Assembly (NCBI RefSeq): GCF_002159665.1
Contig: NZ_NFJC01000001.1
Location: 1-64,000 of the forward strand
Length of the DNA: 64,000 bases
Direction of reading: 5' to 3'
DNA from: Desulfovibrio sp. An276
GTDB lineage: Bacteria > Desulfobacterota > Desulfovibrionia > Desulfovibrionales > Desulfovibrionaceae
Shown: piece by piece, positions 8,044 through 18,043 of the stretch
Layout: each line of letters opens with the position of its first letter
Numbering within the stretch: position 1 is the first letter of the stretch
Notes under the pieces: generated by a model
Databases searched by the model: none
Seen by the model: the letters and a program-made list of their open reading frames with translations, nothing else
Told to the model about the DNA's origin: nothing
Position numbers and translations under genes: made by a program

Positions 8044-8598
8044 ATGCCACACAAGAATCCCCTGCACATTCCCCTGCGCGACATTCCCCCGCAGGGGAAG
8101 CGCTATGAAGTGAACGAGACCCATGTCTGGGAAGATCCCCTGCAGGAATTCCGCATGGACTGCCGGCTTGTCAGCGCGCCGTGCATGCAGCTGACCATCC
8201 TTCCCACGGACGAGGGCTGGCTTTTGTGCGGCCGCATTGGTGCGAAGGTCGTTGTTCCCTGCTGCCGTTGCGCAAAGGACATGGAAGTCGAAGTTGACGA
8301 GCCCTTTGAAGACTATGTGCAGGCCCCAGACGAAGGGGAAACGCTTGCACAAAACGATTTTTCCGAGGGCGACGACCATCTTCTGCTTGAGCACGGGGCA
8401 CTCATGCTGGATCTTGCAGCCATTGCCTGGGAGCAGTTCGCCCTGGCCCTTCCCCCAACGCCTGTGTGCCGCCCGGACTGCAAGGGACTGTGCCCCCACT
8501 GCGGAGCAGACCTGAACCAGGGCCCCTGCTCCTGCCCTAAGGACGAGGGGGATCCGAGGCTTGCTGTCCTGCGCGGGCTCAAGGTAGAAAAAGCATAG
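8044..8598 (+). CDS. DUF177 (YceD-like) protein encoded next to rpmF
   Basis: 184 aa. DUF177 signatures are VVVPCCRCAK near residue 75 and CRPDCKGLCPHCGADLNQG near the C terminus; the paired Cys motifs suggest a zinc site. The family is nearly always encoded directly before rpmF and has been linked to 23S rRNA processing or accumulation in plants and bacteria. Here a terminator-like hairpin separates it from rpmF, so rpmF may also receive separate transcription or the hairpin may attenuate. Confidence 0.85.
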   Translation: MPHKNPLHIPLRDIPPQGKRYEVNETHVWEDPLQEFRMDCRLVSAPCMQLTILPTDEGWLLCGRIGAKVVVPCCRCAKDMEVEVDEPFEDYVQAPDEGETLAQNDFSEGDDHLLLEHGALMLDLAAIAWEQFALALPPTPVCRPDCKGLCPHCGADLNQGPCSCPKDEGDPRLAVLRGLKVEKA

Positions 8599-8634
8599 AC
8601 AGAAGACAAAGTTTTTGCTAAAGCAGGCTTCTTT

Positions 8635-8664
8635 GAAAAAGCCCCCGTCATCGGGGGAGTTTTG
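8635..8664 (+). terminator. Intrinsic terminator or attenuator between the DUF177 gene and rpmF
   Basis: Stem CCCCCG (8642-8647) / CGGGGG (8652-8657) with loop TCAT, flanked by GAAAAAG on the left and AGTTTTG on the right. Confidence 0.6.
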
Positions 8665-8734
8665 TCTATTGCATTTTTCCCGCGCCTTCTGCCAGACAGA
8701 AACGGCCGGACCATATTCTCAAGGAGAACTTCCA

Positions 8735-8938
8735 ATGGCTGTTCAGCAAAACAAAAAGTCGCGCTCCCGCAAGGGCATGCGTCGTTCCCACGACCGTGTG
8801 GCCGTGCCTTCCGTGATCTTCTGCCACTGCGGCGAGCCCACCCTGCCCCATACCGTGTGCCCCAACTGCCACACCTACAACGGTCACACCCTGCCCCAGA
8901 ACTACGAAGGCCTGAAGACCGTTCTCGGCAGCAAGTAG
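8735..8938 (+). CDS. rpmF: 50S ribosomal protein L32
   Basis: 67 aa, begins MAVQQNKKSRSRKGMRRSHD, with a zinc-ribbon CHC...CPNC arrangement (FCHCGEPTLPHTVCPNCHTY), so this is the zinc-binding (C+) form. AAGGAG lies upstream of ATG 8735. It is followed by plsX and the fab genes, the conserved link between ribosome assembly and phospholipid/fatty-acid synthesis. Confidence 0.96.
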   Translation: MAVQQNKKSRSRKGMRRSHDRVAVPSVIFCHCGEPTLPHTVCPNCHTYNGHTLPQNYEGLKTVLGSK

Positions 8939-9056
8939 GGACACCCTTTAGGGACATCCTTTCAGATTTCTTGGAGACTTCTTCCTGCATCTGCCCAATG
9001 TCGGACCAGGGTCCGGACAGCGTGCTCGGGAGTATCCGGACGAAGCGAGCGCAAGC

Positions 9057-10091
9057 ATGAGCCAGTCCCCCATCATTGCAGTGGACGCCATGGGCGGCGA
9101 TTTCGGGCCCTCGGTCATCGTACCGGGAGCCCTTGAGGCTTCCCGTACGAACAATCTCAAGGTTCTCCTTGTGGGAGAAACGGAGCGCATCAAGGAAGTG
9201 CTTGCCCATACAGACACTTCCGGCGCAGAGTACGATATTGTTCAGGCCGACGAGGTCGTGCAGATGAACGAACGTCCTGCGGATGTTCTGCGCCGCAAGA
9301 AGAAGTCGTCCATCCAGATCGGCTGTACCCTGGTACGCCAGCAGGTCGCGGACGCTGTGGTCAGTGCCGGACATTCCGGTGCGGCCGTGGCCTGTGGCAT
9401 GTTTACCATCGGTCGCCTCCACGGTGTGGAGCGTCCCGCCCTGTGCACCATTCTTCCCACGGAAAAGCAGCCTGTTGTCCTGCTCGACGCAGGCGCAAAC
9501 GTGGACTGTCGCCCCTATCATCTCTTCCAGTTCGGCCTCATGGGCGATGCCTTCGCGAGGGACATTCTCAACTATGCCTCCCCCAGGGTGAGCATATTGT
9601 CCATTGGCGAGGAAGAGGGCAAGGGCAACTCCCAGGTGAAGGAGGCCTACGAGCTCCTCAAACTGGCAAAGAACCTCAATTTCGTGGGCAACGCGGAAGG
9701 AAGGGACATCTTTACCGGGGATTTAGACGTCGTGGTCTGCGACGGCTTTGTGGGCAACATAGTCGTCAAGATGAGCGAAGGCCTTGCCACATCGCTCACC
9801 AACATGCTCAAGAAGGTCTTCAAAAGCGGCATCATGCCCATGATGGGCGCCTTGCTTGCGAAAAATGCCTTCAAGCAGTTCCGCAAGACCATCGACTACG
9901 CCGAATACGGGGGAGCGCCCCTGCTGGGCCTGAAAAACCTGGCCATTGTCTGCCATGGCAGGTCCAACAGCCGCGCCATCACCTCGGCCGTTTCCATGGC
10001 CGGAACCTTTGTGCGCAAGGAAACGGTAGCCAAGCTTGGCGAAACCATCCTTGCCAACGAGGAGCTGACCCGCTTTTCCCGCGCCCTTTAG
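9057..10091 (+). CDS. plsX: Phosphate acyltransferase PlsX
   Basis: 344 aa; transfers acyl groups from acyl-ACP to phosphate, feeding PlsY in phospholipid synthesis. It starts near IAVDAMGGDFGP, the family hallmark, and carries GHSGAAVACGMFTIGR, LLDAGANVDCRP and VCDGFVGNIVVKMSEG. Length is standard. Peripheral membrane enzyme. It lies between rpmF and fabH as in many bacteria. Confidence 0.96.
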   Translation: MSQSPIIAVDAMGGDFGPSVIVPGALEASRTNNLKVLLVGETERIKEVLAHTDTSGAEYDIVQADEVVQMNERPADVLRRKKKSSIQIGCTLVRQQVADAVVSAGHSGAAVACGMFTIGRLHGVERPALCTILPTEKQPVVLLDAGANVDCRPYHLFQFGLMGDAFARDILNYASPRVSILSIGEEEGKGNSQVKEAYELLKLAKNLNFVGNAEGRDIFTGDLDVVVCDGFVGNIVVKMSEGLATSLTNMLKKVFKSGIMPMMGALLAKNAFKQFRKTIDYAEYGGAPLLGLKNLAIVCHGRSNSRAITSAVSMAGTFVRKETVAKLGETILANEELTRFSRAL

Positions 10092-10138
10092 GAATCACTG
10101 GTTCCGCAAAATTTCCGCGAAGCAGGCAGGTGAGGGCC

Positions 10139-10144
10139 TATAAT
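10139..10144 (+). promoter_or_regulatory. Possible -10 element ahead of fabH
   Basis: A perfect TATAAT lies in the 155-bp plsX-fabH gap, but no convincing -35 is seen 16-18 bp upstream. A GGGGAG/CTCCCC stem around 10182-10199 follows it. It could be an internal promoter for fabH-fabG-acpP-fabF. Confidence 0.3.
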
Positions 10145-10246
10145 ACCCCTTGCGTGTTTGCTACTGCAGGCCATGCACCCCAATGGGGAGCACGCTCCCC
10201 CTGAAAGCCCGTACCCTGGTACGAGGCTGTTCATAATCGGACCGCC

Positions 10247-11230
10247 ATGACAAATCTCTACATCCACTCCTTTGCCCTGCACTCCCCCGAGAAGATCCTC
10301 TCCAACGACGACCTGAGCCGTGTTGTGGACACAAGCGACGAGTGGATACGCACACGGACCGGCATCAGCTTCCGCCATGTGGCAGCCGAGGGGGAAAATG
10401 CCTCCGATCTCGGCACCATGGCAGCCAGGGATGCCCTGGCCGAAGCAGGCGTTGAGGCAAGCTCGCTCACCCACGTCATCGTGGCTACAGGCACGCCAGA
10501 CCACCTGAGCCCTTCCCTTTCCTGCATCATTGCCGGAAATCTGGGCGCTGGTGCTGTCATGGCCTTTGACATTTCCGCTGCCTGCACGGGCTTTATCTAC
10601 GGTCTCTCGGTCTGCCACGCCTTTTTGCAGGCAAACCCGAAGGCCAGAATCCTCTTTGTGTGCGCAGAGGCCATGACAAGGCGCGTGAACTGGCAGGACA
10701 GGTCCACCTGCGTGCTTTTTGGCGACGGAGCCGGCGCCATGGTCATCAGCGGCGAGGCCGAAAACGCCCTGGCACGCCTTGAGGACGTGGAGTGCCTAAG
10801 CGATGGCAACGGCCGTGATCTCATCGTGGTTGGCGGCGGCACAGCTTGCGCCTACAAGATGGGCGATCCCGTGGACGAGGGCTTCTTCATCCGCATGAAC
10901 GGGCGCGAGACCTACAAGGCTGCAGTGCGCAACATGACGAGCATCTGCAAGGACCTGCTCGCACGCAACAACTACACCGTCGAAGACGTGGATCTGCTTG
11001 TTGCCCATCAGGCCAACATCCGCATTGTGGAAGCCGTTGGCGAACGCCTCGGCATTGCCACGGATCACGTCTTTACCAATCTTTCCCACTACGGCAACAC
11101 GTCCTCTGCTTCCATACCCATTGCCCTGGCCGAGGCCAAGACACAGGGATGCCTTGCCAAGGGCAAGCTGGTTCTGACTACTGCCTTTGGCTCCGGCCTG
11201 ACCTGGGGCGGCGCGCTTTTGCGCTTCTAG
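10247..11230 (+). CDS. fabH: 3-oxoacyl-ACP synthase III (KAS III)
   Basis: 327 aa; condenses acetyl-CoA with malonyl-ACP to start fatty-acid synthesis. Catalytic triad is visible: Cys113 in DISAACTGFIYGL, His in VAHQANIRIVEA (about 254) and Asn in LSHYGNTSSASIP (about 284). The N-terminal DEWIRTRTGI motif is typical. It is followed by fabG, acpP and fabF; fabD is not in this cluster. Confidence 0.97.
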   Translation: MTNLYIHSFALHSPEKILSNDDLSRVVDTSDEWIRTRTGISFRHVAAEGENASDLGTMAARDALAEAGVEASSLTHVIVATGTPDHLSPSLSCIIAGNLGAGAVMAFDISAACTGFIYGLSVCHAFLQANPKARILFVCAEAMTRRVNWQDRSTCVLFGDGAGAMVISGEAENALARLEDVECLSDGNGRDLIVVGGGTACAYKMGDPVDEGFFIRMNGRETYKAAVRNMTSICKDLLARNNYTVEDVDLLVAHQANIRIVEAVGERLGIATDHVFTNLSHYGNTSSASIPIALAEAKTQGCLAKGKLVLTTAFGSGLTWGGALLRF

Positions 11231-11293
11231 CGGACAGCAAGCCGTCCACATGGCTGCCAATCCCTGTTCACCGGCATCATACGGAGTTCGATC

Positions 11294-12046
11294 GTGACTA
11301 CCCTTTCCGCCACAGCACCCACGGCCCTTGTGACCGGTGGTTCCCGCGGCATAGGCCGCGCCATTGCCCTGGCCCTTGCAAAAGACGGCTACCAGATTCT
11401 TCTCACCTATGTGAGCCGTCCCGAGCAGGCCGAGGGCGTTGTCAAGGAAATCGAGGCCCTGGGCGGGGCTGCCCAGTGCCACTGCCTCAATGTGGCTGAC
11501 GCCGCGGCCGTCGCCTCGTTCTTCCAGAACGAAATCAAGGGCAAGGTCAATCTGGCCTTGCTTGTGAACAATGCCGGCATCACCAAGGACGGTTTCCTCA
11601 TCCGCATGAAGGACGAGGACTTTGACGCGGTCATTTCCGTGAACCTGCGCGGTGCCTTCGTGTGCACCAGGGAAGCGGCCCGCATCATGAGCAAGAACCG
11701 CTCTGGCTGCATCATCAATATTTCTTCTGTCGTCGGACAGATGGGCAATGCCGCCCAGGCGAACTACTGTGCCTCCAAGGCCGGTATCATCGGACTGACA
11801 ATGTCCAACGCCAAGGAGCTGGCTGCCCGTGGCATTCGTGTCAACGCCGTGGCCCCCGGCTTCATCGAAACGGAAATGACTGCCGTTCTCGGCGAGGAAC
11901 AGCGCGCCCAGTACACGGAAGCCATCCCCCTGAAGCGTCTGGGCACTGCCGACGATGTGGCAAATGCCGTGGCCTTTTTGGCCTCACCCAAAGCCGCCTA
12001 CATCACAGGCCAGGTTCTGGCCGTCAACGGCGGCATGTACTGCTGA
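11294..12046 (+). CDS. fabG: 3-oxoacyl-ACP reductase
   Basis: 250 aa short-chain dehydrogenase that reduces 3-ketoacyl-ACP with NADPH. The cofactor loop TGGSRGIG is at residues 14-21, NNAG near 95, and the catalytic Tyr/Lys are in ANYCASKAG (Tyr about 158). The C-terminal [14 protein letters not shown] ending is typical. Translation starts at GTG 11294 after CGGAG; no ATG is available at this position. Confidence 0.96.
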   Translation: MTTLSATAPTALVTGGSRGIGRAIALALAKDGYQILLTYVSRPEQAEGVVKEIEALGGAAQCHCLNVADAAAVASFFQNEIKGKVNLALLVNNAGITKDGFLIRMKDEDFDAVISVNLRGAFVCTREAARIMSKNRSGCIINISSVVGQMGNAAQANYCASKAGIIGLTMSNAKELAARGIRVNAVAPGFIETEMTAVLGEEQRAQYTEAIPLKRLGTADDVANAVAFLASPKAAYITGQVLAVNGGMYC

Positions 12047-12096
12047 TATTCGGGACACGTATCCCGACTTCAAACCAACACTACCTGGAGGAAAAC

Positions 12097-12333
12097 ATGT
12101 CTGACGTTGCCGATAAGGTTACCAAAATCATCGTGGACCAGCTTGGCGTGACCGCTGACGAAGTGAAGCCCGAAGCCAGCTTTGTCGAAGATCTTGGCGC
12201 AGACTCCCTGGACCTGACCGAACTGATCATGGCCATGGAAGAAGAGTTCGACATCGAAATCGCCGATGACGACGCCCAGAAGATCCAGAAGGTCCAGGAC
12301 GCCATCAGCTACATCGAAGCCAAGCAGGCCTAG
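12097..12333 (+). CDS. acpP: Acyl carrier protein
   Basis: 78 aa acidic protein. The phosphopantetheine attachment site is Ser37 in [15 protein letters not shown]. It has a strong ribosome-binding site (GGAGG at about 12088) and standard length, and sits between fabG and fabF. Confidence 0.98.
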   Translation: MSDVADKVTKIIVDQLGVTADEVKPEASFVEDLGADSLDLTELIMAMEEEFDIEIADDDAQKIQKVQDAISYIEAKQA

Positions 12334-12420
12334 TTCACTTTCCGTTTTTTTCGAGGCAGGGCCATCATGGCCCTGCCCCTGTTTCAACGAGCAAAAATTC
12401 ATCAGAATGGAGGAGGAGCA

Positions 12421-13668
12421 ATGGCTCGACCCCGCGTCGTTATCACCGGTCTTGCCGGTCTCTCGCCCCTTGGTCTGGACATGGCTACAACATGGGACCG
12501 TATCAAGGCTGGCGAATCCGGTATTGGCCCCATTACGCTTTTTGACGCCACCGAGTACGACTCCAAGGTGGCCGGAGAAGTGAAGGACTTCGATCCGACC
12601 AGATATGTTTCTGCCAAACAGGCAAGGCATATGGATCGCTTCACCCAATTCGCCTCTGCCGCTGGCTCCATGCTGATGGAAGACTCCGGGTTTGTGGTCA
12701 CCCCGGAGAACGAGCACAGCACCGGTGTCATCATGGGTGTGGGCCTCGGCGGTCTGCGCACCATTGAAATCTACCAGGAAAAGCTGCTCAAATCCGGCCC
12801 CAACAAGATTTCGCCCTTCATGATCCCCATGCTCATTTCCAACATGGGACCAGGCGAACTCGGCATCAAGTTCGGCATCAAGGGCCCGAACTACGTCACC
12901 ACCTCGGCCTGCGCCTCTGCCAGCCATGCCCTGGGCACAGCCTATTCGGAAATGGTTCTCGGCCGCGTGCGCGCCTGCATCTCCGGTGGCTGCGAAGCAA
13001 CCGTGACGCCCCTTGGCGTTGCCGGCTTTACAGCCTTAAAGGCCCTTTCCACCCATTTCAACGACAATCCCACCATGTCCTCCCGTCCCTTCGACAAGGA
13101 TCGCGACGGTTTTGTCATTGGCGAAGGCTGCGGTCTGCTCATGCTGGAGCTTCTTGAGGACGCCCAGGCACGCGGCGCCAAGATATACGCGGAAATCGTC
13201 GGCTACGGCGCTTCCTGCGATGCCTACCACATGACCGCTCCCGAGCCCGACGGCACAGGCATGGAATGGGCCATGCGCAACGCCCTGAAGGACGCAGGCA
13301 TTGCTCCCGAGGCCGTAGGCCACATCAATGCCCATGCCACCTCCACCAAACAGGGCGACGTCATCGAGACGCGCGCCATGAAAAAGGTCTTTGGCGACCA
13401 CGCCAAGAACCTGCATATTTCCGCCACAAAGTCCATGACCGGCCACCTTCTGGGCGCAGCCGGCGGCATCGAGGCCTGCTTCACGGCCCTTGCCCTCAAG
13501 GAAGAGATCATTCCGCCCACCATCAATCTGGAAAACGCGGACGAAGAGTGCGATCTCGACTACACGCCCAACAAGGCCAACCATGTGGCCTGTGAGTACG
13601 CCCTGTGCAACTCCTTCGGCTTTGGCGGCACCAACGCCAGCATTGTCCTGAAGAAGTGGACCGACTAG
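12421..13668 (+). CDS. fabF: 3-oxoacyl-ACP synthase II (KAS II)
   Basis: 415 aa elongating condensing enzyme. Cys164 lies in TTSACASASHAL, and the two catalytic His are in INAHATSTKQGD and KSMTGHLLGAAGG. The start MARPRVVITG at 12421 follows AGGAGGAG; the longer frame from 12367 reads through the ribosome-binding site. It ends the fab run, with a terminator immediately downstream. Confidence 0.97.
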   Translation: MARPRVVITGLAGLSPLGLDMATTWDRIKAGESGIGPITLFDATEYDSKVAGEVKDFDPTRYVSAKQARHMDRFTQFASAAGSMLMEDSGFVVTPENEHSTGVIMGVGLGGLRTIEIYQEKLLKSGPNKISPFMIPMLISNMGPGELGIKFGIKGPNYVTTSACASASHALGTAYSEMVLGRVRACISGGCEATVTPLGVAGFTALKALSTHFNDNPTMSSRPFDKDRDGFVIGEGCGLLMLELLEDAQARGAKIYAEIVGYGASCDAYHMTAPEPDGTGMEWAMRNALKDAGIAPEAVGHINAHATSTKQGDVIETRAMKKVFGDHAKNLHISATKSMTGHLLGAAGGIEACFTALALKEEIIPPTINLENADEECDLDYTPNKANHVACEYALCNSFGFGGTNASIVLKKWTD

Positions 13669-13699
13669 TCCTGCAGGGCACAAGATTTGCCTGAGATAT

Positions 13700-13741
13700 T
13701 CGCAGCCTTTGCACACAAGCAAGGGCTGCGAGTCTTTTTTT
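13700..13741 (+). terminator. Intrinsic terminator after fabF
   Basis: TCGCAGCC (13700-13707) pairs with GGCTGCGA (13724-13731), with an inner TTGC/GCAA pair, then GTC and a run of T. Confidence 0.8.
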
Positions 13742-13823
13742 CTGCTGCAGGCCAAGGCCCAAAAAAGCCTTTTGTCTGCCAAACAGCCCTGCCCAAGGCA
13801 GGCGACAATCCCAGGAGCCTCCA

Positions 13824-15062
13824 ATGGACGAAATCCTCTTTGAAGATCCGGAACTTGCCCGTGTCATTGCCCTGGAGAGCGAGCGGCAGCTGACAAAGCT
13901 CGAGCTCATTGCCTCCGAGAACTTTGTGTCTCCGGCCGTGCGCCAGGCCCAGGGCAGTGCCCTGACCCACAAGTACGCAGAAGGCTATCCGGGCCATCGC
14001 TACTACGGCGGCTGCGAATTTGTGGACATGGCAGAGAACCTTGCCATCGAGCGTGCCCAAAAGCTCTTTGGCTGCGAATACGTGAATGTGCAGCCCCATT
14101 CCGGCTCGCAGGCCAACATGGCCTCCTATTTTGCTCTCATCAAGCCAGGCGACACCATTCTCGGCATGAATCTTTCCCACGGCGGACACCTGACCCACGG
14201 GTCTCCGGTGAACTTTTCCGGAAAATTCTTCAAGGTGGAATCCTACGGCGTGGACAGGGAAACCGGCCGCATCGACTACGATGCCCTGGAGGAAAAGGCA
14301 AAGGCCTGCCATCCCAGCCTGATCGTTGCCGGCGCCTCTGCCTACCCCCGCATCATCGACTTTGCCCGCATCCGCGCCATTGCCGATGAGGTGGGCGCAA
14401 AGCTTCTGGTGGACATGGCCCACATTGCAGGCCTTGTCGCAGCAGGCCTGCACCCCTCTCCCGTGCCCTACGCCCATGTGGTCACAACCACGACCCACAA
14501 GACCCTGCGCGGCCCCAGAGGCGGCATGATCCTTGCGAGCGAGGATCTGCGCAAGCCCCTGAACAGCCAGATCTTCCCCGGCATCCAGGGCGGCCCCCTC
14601 ATGCACGTCATAGCAGCCAAGGCCGTAGCCTTCGGCGAGGCCCTGCGCCCCGGCTTCAAGACCTACAGCAAGCAGGTCATAAGCAACGCCCAGGTGCTCT
14701 CCAAACTTTTGCTCGACGCAGGCTTCAAGCTCACCAGTGGTGGCACGGACAATCACCTCATGCTCATGGATCTGCGTGACAAGGAGTACACCGGCAAGGA
14801 CGCAGAACACGCCCTCGACGAGGCAGGCATCACCGTGAACAAGAACACCGTGCCCTTCGAGACCAGATCTCCCTTTGTGACCAGCGGCATCCGCATTGGC
14901 GTTGCCGCCCTGACCACCAGGGGCATGAAGGAAGAGCACATGAAGACTGTGGGGAACTTCATCGTGACCGTTTTGAACAACATTGGCGATGCAAACGTGA
15001 TCGCCAGGACACGCAAGGAAGTGCAGGACTTCGCAAGCTCCTTCCCCATCTTCACCTGGTAG
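13824..15062 (+). CDS. glyA: Serine hydroxymethyltransferase
   Basis: 412 aa PLP enzyme interconverting serine and glycine with tetrahydrofolate. The PLP lysine is Lys226 in [28 protein letters not shown] near the N terminus and [15 protein letters not shown] are family signatures. Its own terminators lie on both sides, suggesting a single-gene unit. Confidence 0.98.
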   Translation: MDEILFEDPELARVIALESERQLTKLELIASENFVSPAVRQAQGSALTHKYAEGYPGHRYYGGCEFVDMAENLAIERAQKLFGCEYVNVQPHSGSQANMASYFALIKPGDTILGMNLSHGGHLTHGSPVNFSGKFFKVESYGVDRETGRIDYDALEEKAKACHPSLIVAGASAYPRIIDFARIRAIADEVGAKLLVDMAHIAGLVAAGLHPSPVPYAHVVTTTTHKTLRGPRGGMILASEDLRKPLNSQIFPGIQGGPLMHVIAAKAVAFGEALRPGFKTYSKQVISNAQVLSKLLLDAGFKLTSGGTDNHLMLMDLRDKEYTGKDAEHALDEAGITVNKNTVPFETRSPFVTSGIRIGVAALTTRGMKEEHMKTVGNFIVTVLNNIGDANVIARTRKEVQDFASSFPIFTW

Positions 15063-15114
15063 GCAAATCCCGGCCCGGCGCAAGACGCAGCATATTTTTT
15101 GACGACTTCTTCCA

Positions 15115-15152
15115 GGGGGGAGCCTTTGCCCGCGTGGCAAGGGCTCCCCCTT
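15115..15152 (+). terminator. Strong hairpin terminator after glyA
   Basis: GGGGGAGCCTTTGCC (15116-15130) pairs with GGCAAGGGCTCCCCC (15136-15150) around loop CGCGT with one wobble. Only two T follow, so it may act as a factor-dependent terminator or 3' stabiliser. Confidence 0.6.
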
Positions 15153-15341
15153 GGCGTACAGGGGCCATGGCGGCCGTTTTCCCCAATTTTTCGGGAAAAT
15201 GGCAACTTGTTTTCGCTGCCTGCAACGTGTATGCTTCTTTGCTGCACGCCGGCAGCCTCTTCCTTTGCAACCTGCTGGCACCTGCCTGTTTTTTGCCTGC
15301 CGCGCAGCATTGCACGCGGCAGGCGACAAGAAGGATACCCC

Positions 15342-15857
15342 ATGCAGACCATCCCGGATCCCCTGGCCTGTGCGGCCCATAGTCAGCGCATACCATGGCC
15401 TGTCTATTTCATGCGCATTGCGTATATGGTGAGCACACGTTCCACCTGCCTGCGCCGCAGGGTAGGCTGCGTCCTTGTCAAGGACAAGCGCATCCTTGCC
15501 ACCGGCTACAACGGCGCACCGGCAAACACTGCCCACTGCCTGGATACAGGCTGCATGCGCCAAAACCTCGGCATCCCCTCGGGCCAGCGTCTGGACATCT
15601 GCAGGGCCATACATGCAGAGCAGAACGTCATAGTCCAGGCTGCCGTGCACGGAGTCCCTGTTTATGGAGCAGACATCTTCTGCACCACCCATCCGTGTTC
15701 GCAGTGTTCGAAAATGCTCATCAACTGCGGGGTCAAGACCATCTACTACTGCGAAAGCTACCCGGACGAACTCTCCGCAGCTATGCTTGAGGAAGCCGGC
15801 ATACGCATGGAGAAGATGGAAAAGCCATCTCTCGACTTCGAACTGCCTGCCCTCTAG
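15342..15857 (+). CDS. dCMP deaminase (ComEB-like cytidine/deoxycytidylate deaminase)
   Basis: 171 aa. Zinc site: HAEQN with His91 and catalytic Glu93, and the paired Cys in [12 protein letters not shown] (about 119 and 122). The dCMP-type N-terminal part [29 protein letters not shown] is present. It would deaminate dCMP to dUMP for dTTP synthesis. ATG 15342 follows AAGGAT. It precedes ribD, another zinc deaminase, with a 180-bp gap in which no FMN riboswitch is recognisable. Confidence 0.88.
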   Translation: MQTIPDPLACAAHSQRIPWPVYFMRIAYMVSTRSTCLRRRVGCVLVKDKRILATGYNGAPANTAHCLDTGCMRQNLGIPSGQRLDICRAIHAEQNVIVQAAVHGVPVYGADIFCTTHPCSQCSKMLINCGVKTIYYCESYPDELSAAMLEEAGIRMEKMEKPSLDFELPAL

Positions 15858-16037
15858 GCAAGGCTACGCACCGCGCACGCGGCTTTCACAGGATACAGAC
15901 AATCGGCCAGCCCTTGTGAAAAAACTTCTCCTTTGCACAAGGACAGTGTGGCCGAGGCATAGCAGGCCATCATGCATCCGCATGGGTGTGTGAGCGCACA
16001 GGGCCTGCGGGCAACGACGCATTTCAAGGAAAAGATC

Positions 16038-17282
16038 ATGAGCAGTACCCATCGCTTTGCCCTCCCCATGAGAGAGGCCATTCTTGAAGCCGGCAAGGGT
16101 CGTTTCGACACCTACCCCAATCCTTCCGTGGGAGCCGTGCTTTTGCACGACGGTGTCATTGTTGCCAGGGGGCACCACAACCATGCCGGCGGCCCCCACG
16201 CGGAAGTCGCCTGCCTGCAGGATGCCCAGCGCAGATGTATTTCCCCGCGTGGCTGCACCATGGTGGTCACCCTTGAGCCCTGCAATCACCAGGGCAAGAC
16301 CGGTCCCTGCACGGAAGCAATCATCAAGGCCGGTATTTCCCGCGTGGTTATTGGCACACATGATCCCAATCCCAAGGCCCAGGGCGGAGCCCAGAGGCTG
16401 CGCGAGGCTGGCGTGGATGTCATCGAGGGTGTGCTCGAGCCCGAGTGCCGCCTTGTGGTTGCCGACTATCTCACCTGGCTTGAGCAAAAGCGCCCCTTCG
16501 GCATGCTGAAGCTCGCCTCCACTCTTGACGGTCGCATTGCCACCCGCACAGGCAACTCCCGCTGGATCACCGGCGAGGAAGCCCGCAGCGACGTGCACCG
16601 TCTGCGCTCCGGCATAGGCCGGGCAGGTGGCGCCATCCTCATTGGCGGCAGCACCTTCCGCAAGGACAACCCCCAGCTGACTGCCAGGGGCATCCATGCT
16701 GGCGGACGTCAGCCCAAGGCCATTGTCTTCACCACCACCCTGCCCGACTCTTCTGCAGAGTACCATCTTCTGCGCGAAAGGGCCGAGGACGCCATCTTCT
16801 TTGTCAACTGCGAGGAAGGAAAGAGCGACAGGGCAAAGGCCTTGCGCGACATCGGTGTGACTGTGCTTGCCAGCGAGTTTGGGCCGGACGCTCCCGTTGA
16901 CGACCATCTCCACTACCTCATGAAGGCCCTCTACAGCATGGGCATGCCCTACCTTCTGTGCGAGGGCGGCGGCCGTCTGGGCCTGAGGCTCATGGAAGCA
17001 GGTCTTGTGGATCTCTTCTTCCTGCATATGGCCAACACCATCATAGGCGACAGGGAAGCCCGTCCCCTCTTTGACGGCAGGACCCCGGACACCCTGGACG
17101 AGGTCTTGAGGCTCAAGAACGTGGGTACCCGCCTGGTGGGCCTCGATATGGCCATGGCCTATCTGCCGGCCAATTCCTGGCTTGCGCCCAGCATTGGCGA
17201 GCTCTCGACCCTGCACGGCGAGTCCAGCCTGTGGCTGTGCGACGAAAACTTTCCCCAGATTCCCGGCCAGCGCCAGGACTAG
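16038..17282 (+). CDS. ribD: Bifunctional riboflavin deaminase/reductase
   Basis: 414 aa, longer than the usual 360-380. The N-terminal deaminase domain has HAEV (His54) and EPCNHQGKTGPC. The C-terminal reductase domain has LKLASTLDGRIATRTGNSRWITG and LCEGGGRLGLRLM. It performs two steps from the GTP-derived pyrimidine to ribitylamino-uracil phosphate. The C terminus carries about 25 residues beyond the reductase core. ATG 16038 follows AAGGA; ribE starts 3 bp after the stop. Confidence 0.95.
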   Translation: MSSTHRFALPMREAILEAGKGRFDTYPNPSVGAVLLHDGVIVARGHHNHAGGPHAEVACLQDAQRRCISPRGCTMVVTLEPCNHQGKTGPCTEAIIKAGISRVVIGTHDPNPKAQGGAQRLREAGVDVIEGVLEPECRLVVADYLTWLEQKRPFGMLKLASTLDGRIATRTGNSRWITGEEARSDVHRLRSGIGRAGGAILIGGSTFRKDNPQLTARGIHAGGRQPKAIVFTTTLPDSSAEYHLLRERAEDAIFFVNCEEGKSDRAKALRDIGVTVLASEFGPDAPVDDHLHYLMKALYSMGMPYLLCEGGGRLGLRLMEAGLVDLFFLHMANTIIGDREARPLFDGRTPDTLDEVLRLKNVGTRLVGLDMAMAYLPANSWLAPSIGELSTLHGESSLWLCDENFPQIPGQRQD

Positions 17283-17285
17283 CCC

Positions 17286-17960
17286 ATGTTTACGGGTCTT
17301 GTGCAGACAGCCGGCGAAATAGCCTCCATAGCCAAATCAGGCCAGGAGTGCCGCCTGACCATCCGTACGGAACTTGCAAGGCAAACCCTTGTCCACGGCG
17401 AATCCATTGCCGTGAACGGTGCGTGCCTGAGCGTTGAAAGCTTTGACGCTGCCTCCTTCACGGCCTATGCCTCGGCGGAAACCATGCGCCGCACCAATCT
17501 CGGACGCCTTTCCCACGGCTCCCTTGTCAATCTCGAGCGCGCCCTGCGCCTTGGCGACCGCCTTGGGGGACACATTGTGTCCGGACACGTGGACTGCCAG
17601 GCAAGAGTTGTGTCCATAGAGCCCGCAGGCCAGTCCCTTTGCTGTGTCTTCCACTACCCGTCCGAATTCGCAGCCGAGGTCATCCCCAAGGGCTCTGTCT
17701 GCCTCGACGGCATAAGCCTTACCATCAACACCTGCACGCACGAGGAATTTTCCGTCAACGTCATCCCGGACACACAAAAGCGCACCAGCATGCGACTGTG
17801 GAAACCCGGCTACATGGCCAACATGGAAACGGATGTCCTTGGAAAGTACGTGCGCCGCTGCCTTTGTGTACAGGGCAGGGACTCTAGCGACAGGCAGGAC
17901 GAAGACAGGGCAAGGCCAGGCATCAGCATGGAATTTCTGGCCCAGCATGGCTTTGTCTAG
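17286..17960 (+). CDS. ribE: Riboflavin synthase alpha subunit
   Basis: 224 aa; dismutates two lumazines to riboflavin. Two lumazine-binding repeats: the first starts [12 protein letters not shown] with VNGACLSV, the second follows [10 protein letters not shown] with LDGISLTIN. It begins three bases after ribD. A ribBA gene commonly lies between ribE and ribH; only 83 bp are present here. Confidence 0.96.
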   Translation: MFTGLVQTAGEIASIAKSGQECRLTIRTELARQTLVHGESIAVNGACLSVESFDAASFTAYASAETMRRTNLGRLSHGSLVNLERALRLGDRLGGHIVSGHVDCQARVVSIEPAGQSLCCVFHYPSEFAAEVIPKGSVCLDGISLTINTCTHEEFSVNVIPDTQKRTSMRLWKPGYMANMETDVLGKYVRRCLCVQGRDSSDRQDEDRARPGISMEFLAQHGFV

Positions 17961-18043
17961 AAATTCTACCATCCAGAAATAACAAATTTTTCCCCATATC
18001 TTTCAAACAACCTTCAAACCAGTCTCCCGGACCGGAGGAGAAC

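Noticed and set aside
13665-15692. 675-codon open frame antisense to glyA and dCMP deaminase gene
   Set aside because: Spans two genes and two intergenic hairpins; composition is typical of a reverse-strand shadow.
15858-16037. FMN riboswitch before ribD
   Set aside because: The conserved riboswitch blocks (AGGGCAGGGTGAAATTCCC-type and AGCCCGCGA) are not present in the 180-bp gap.
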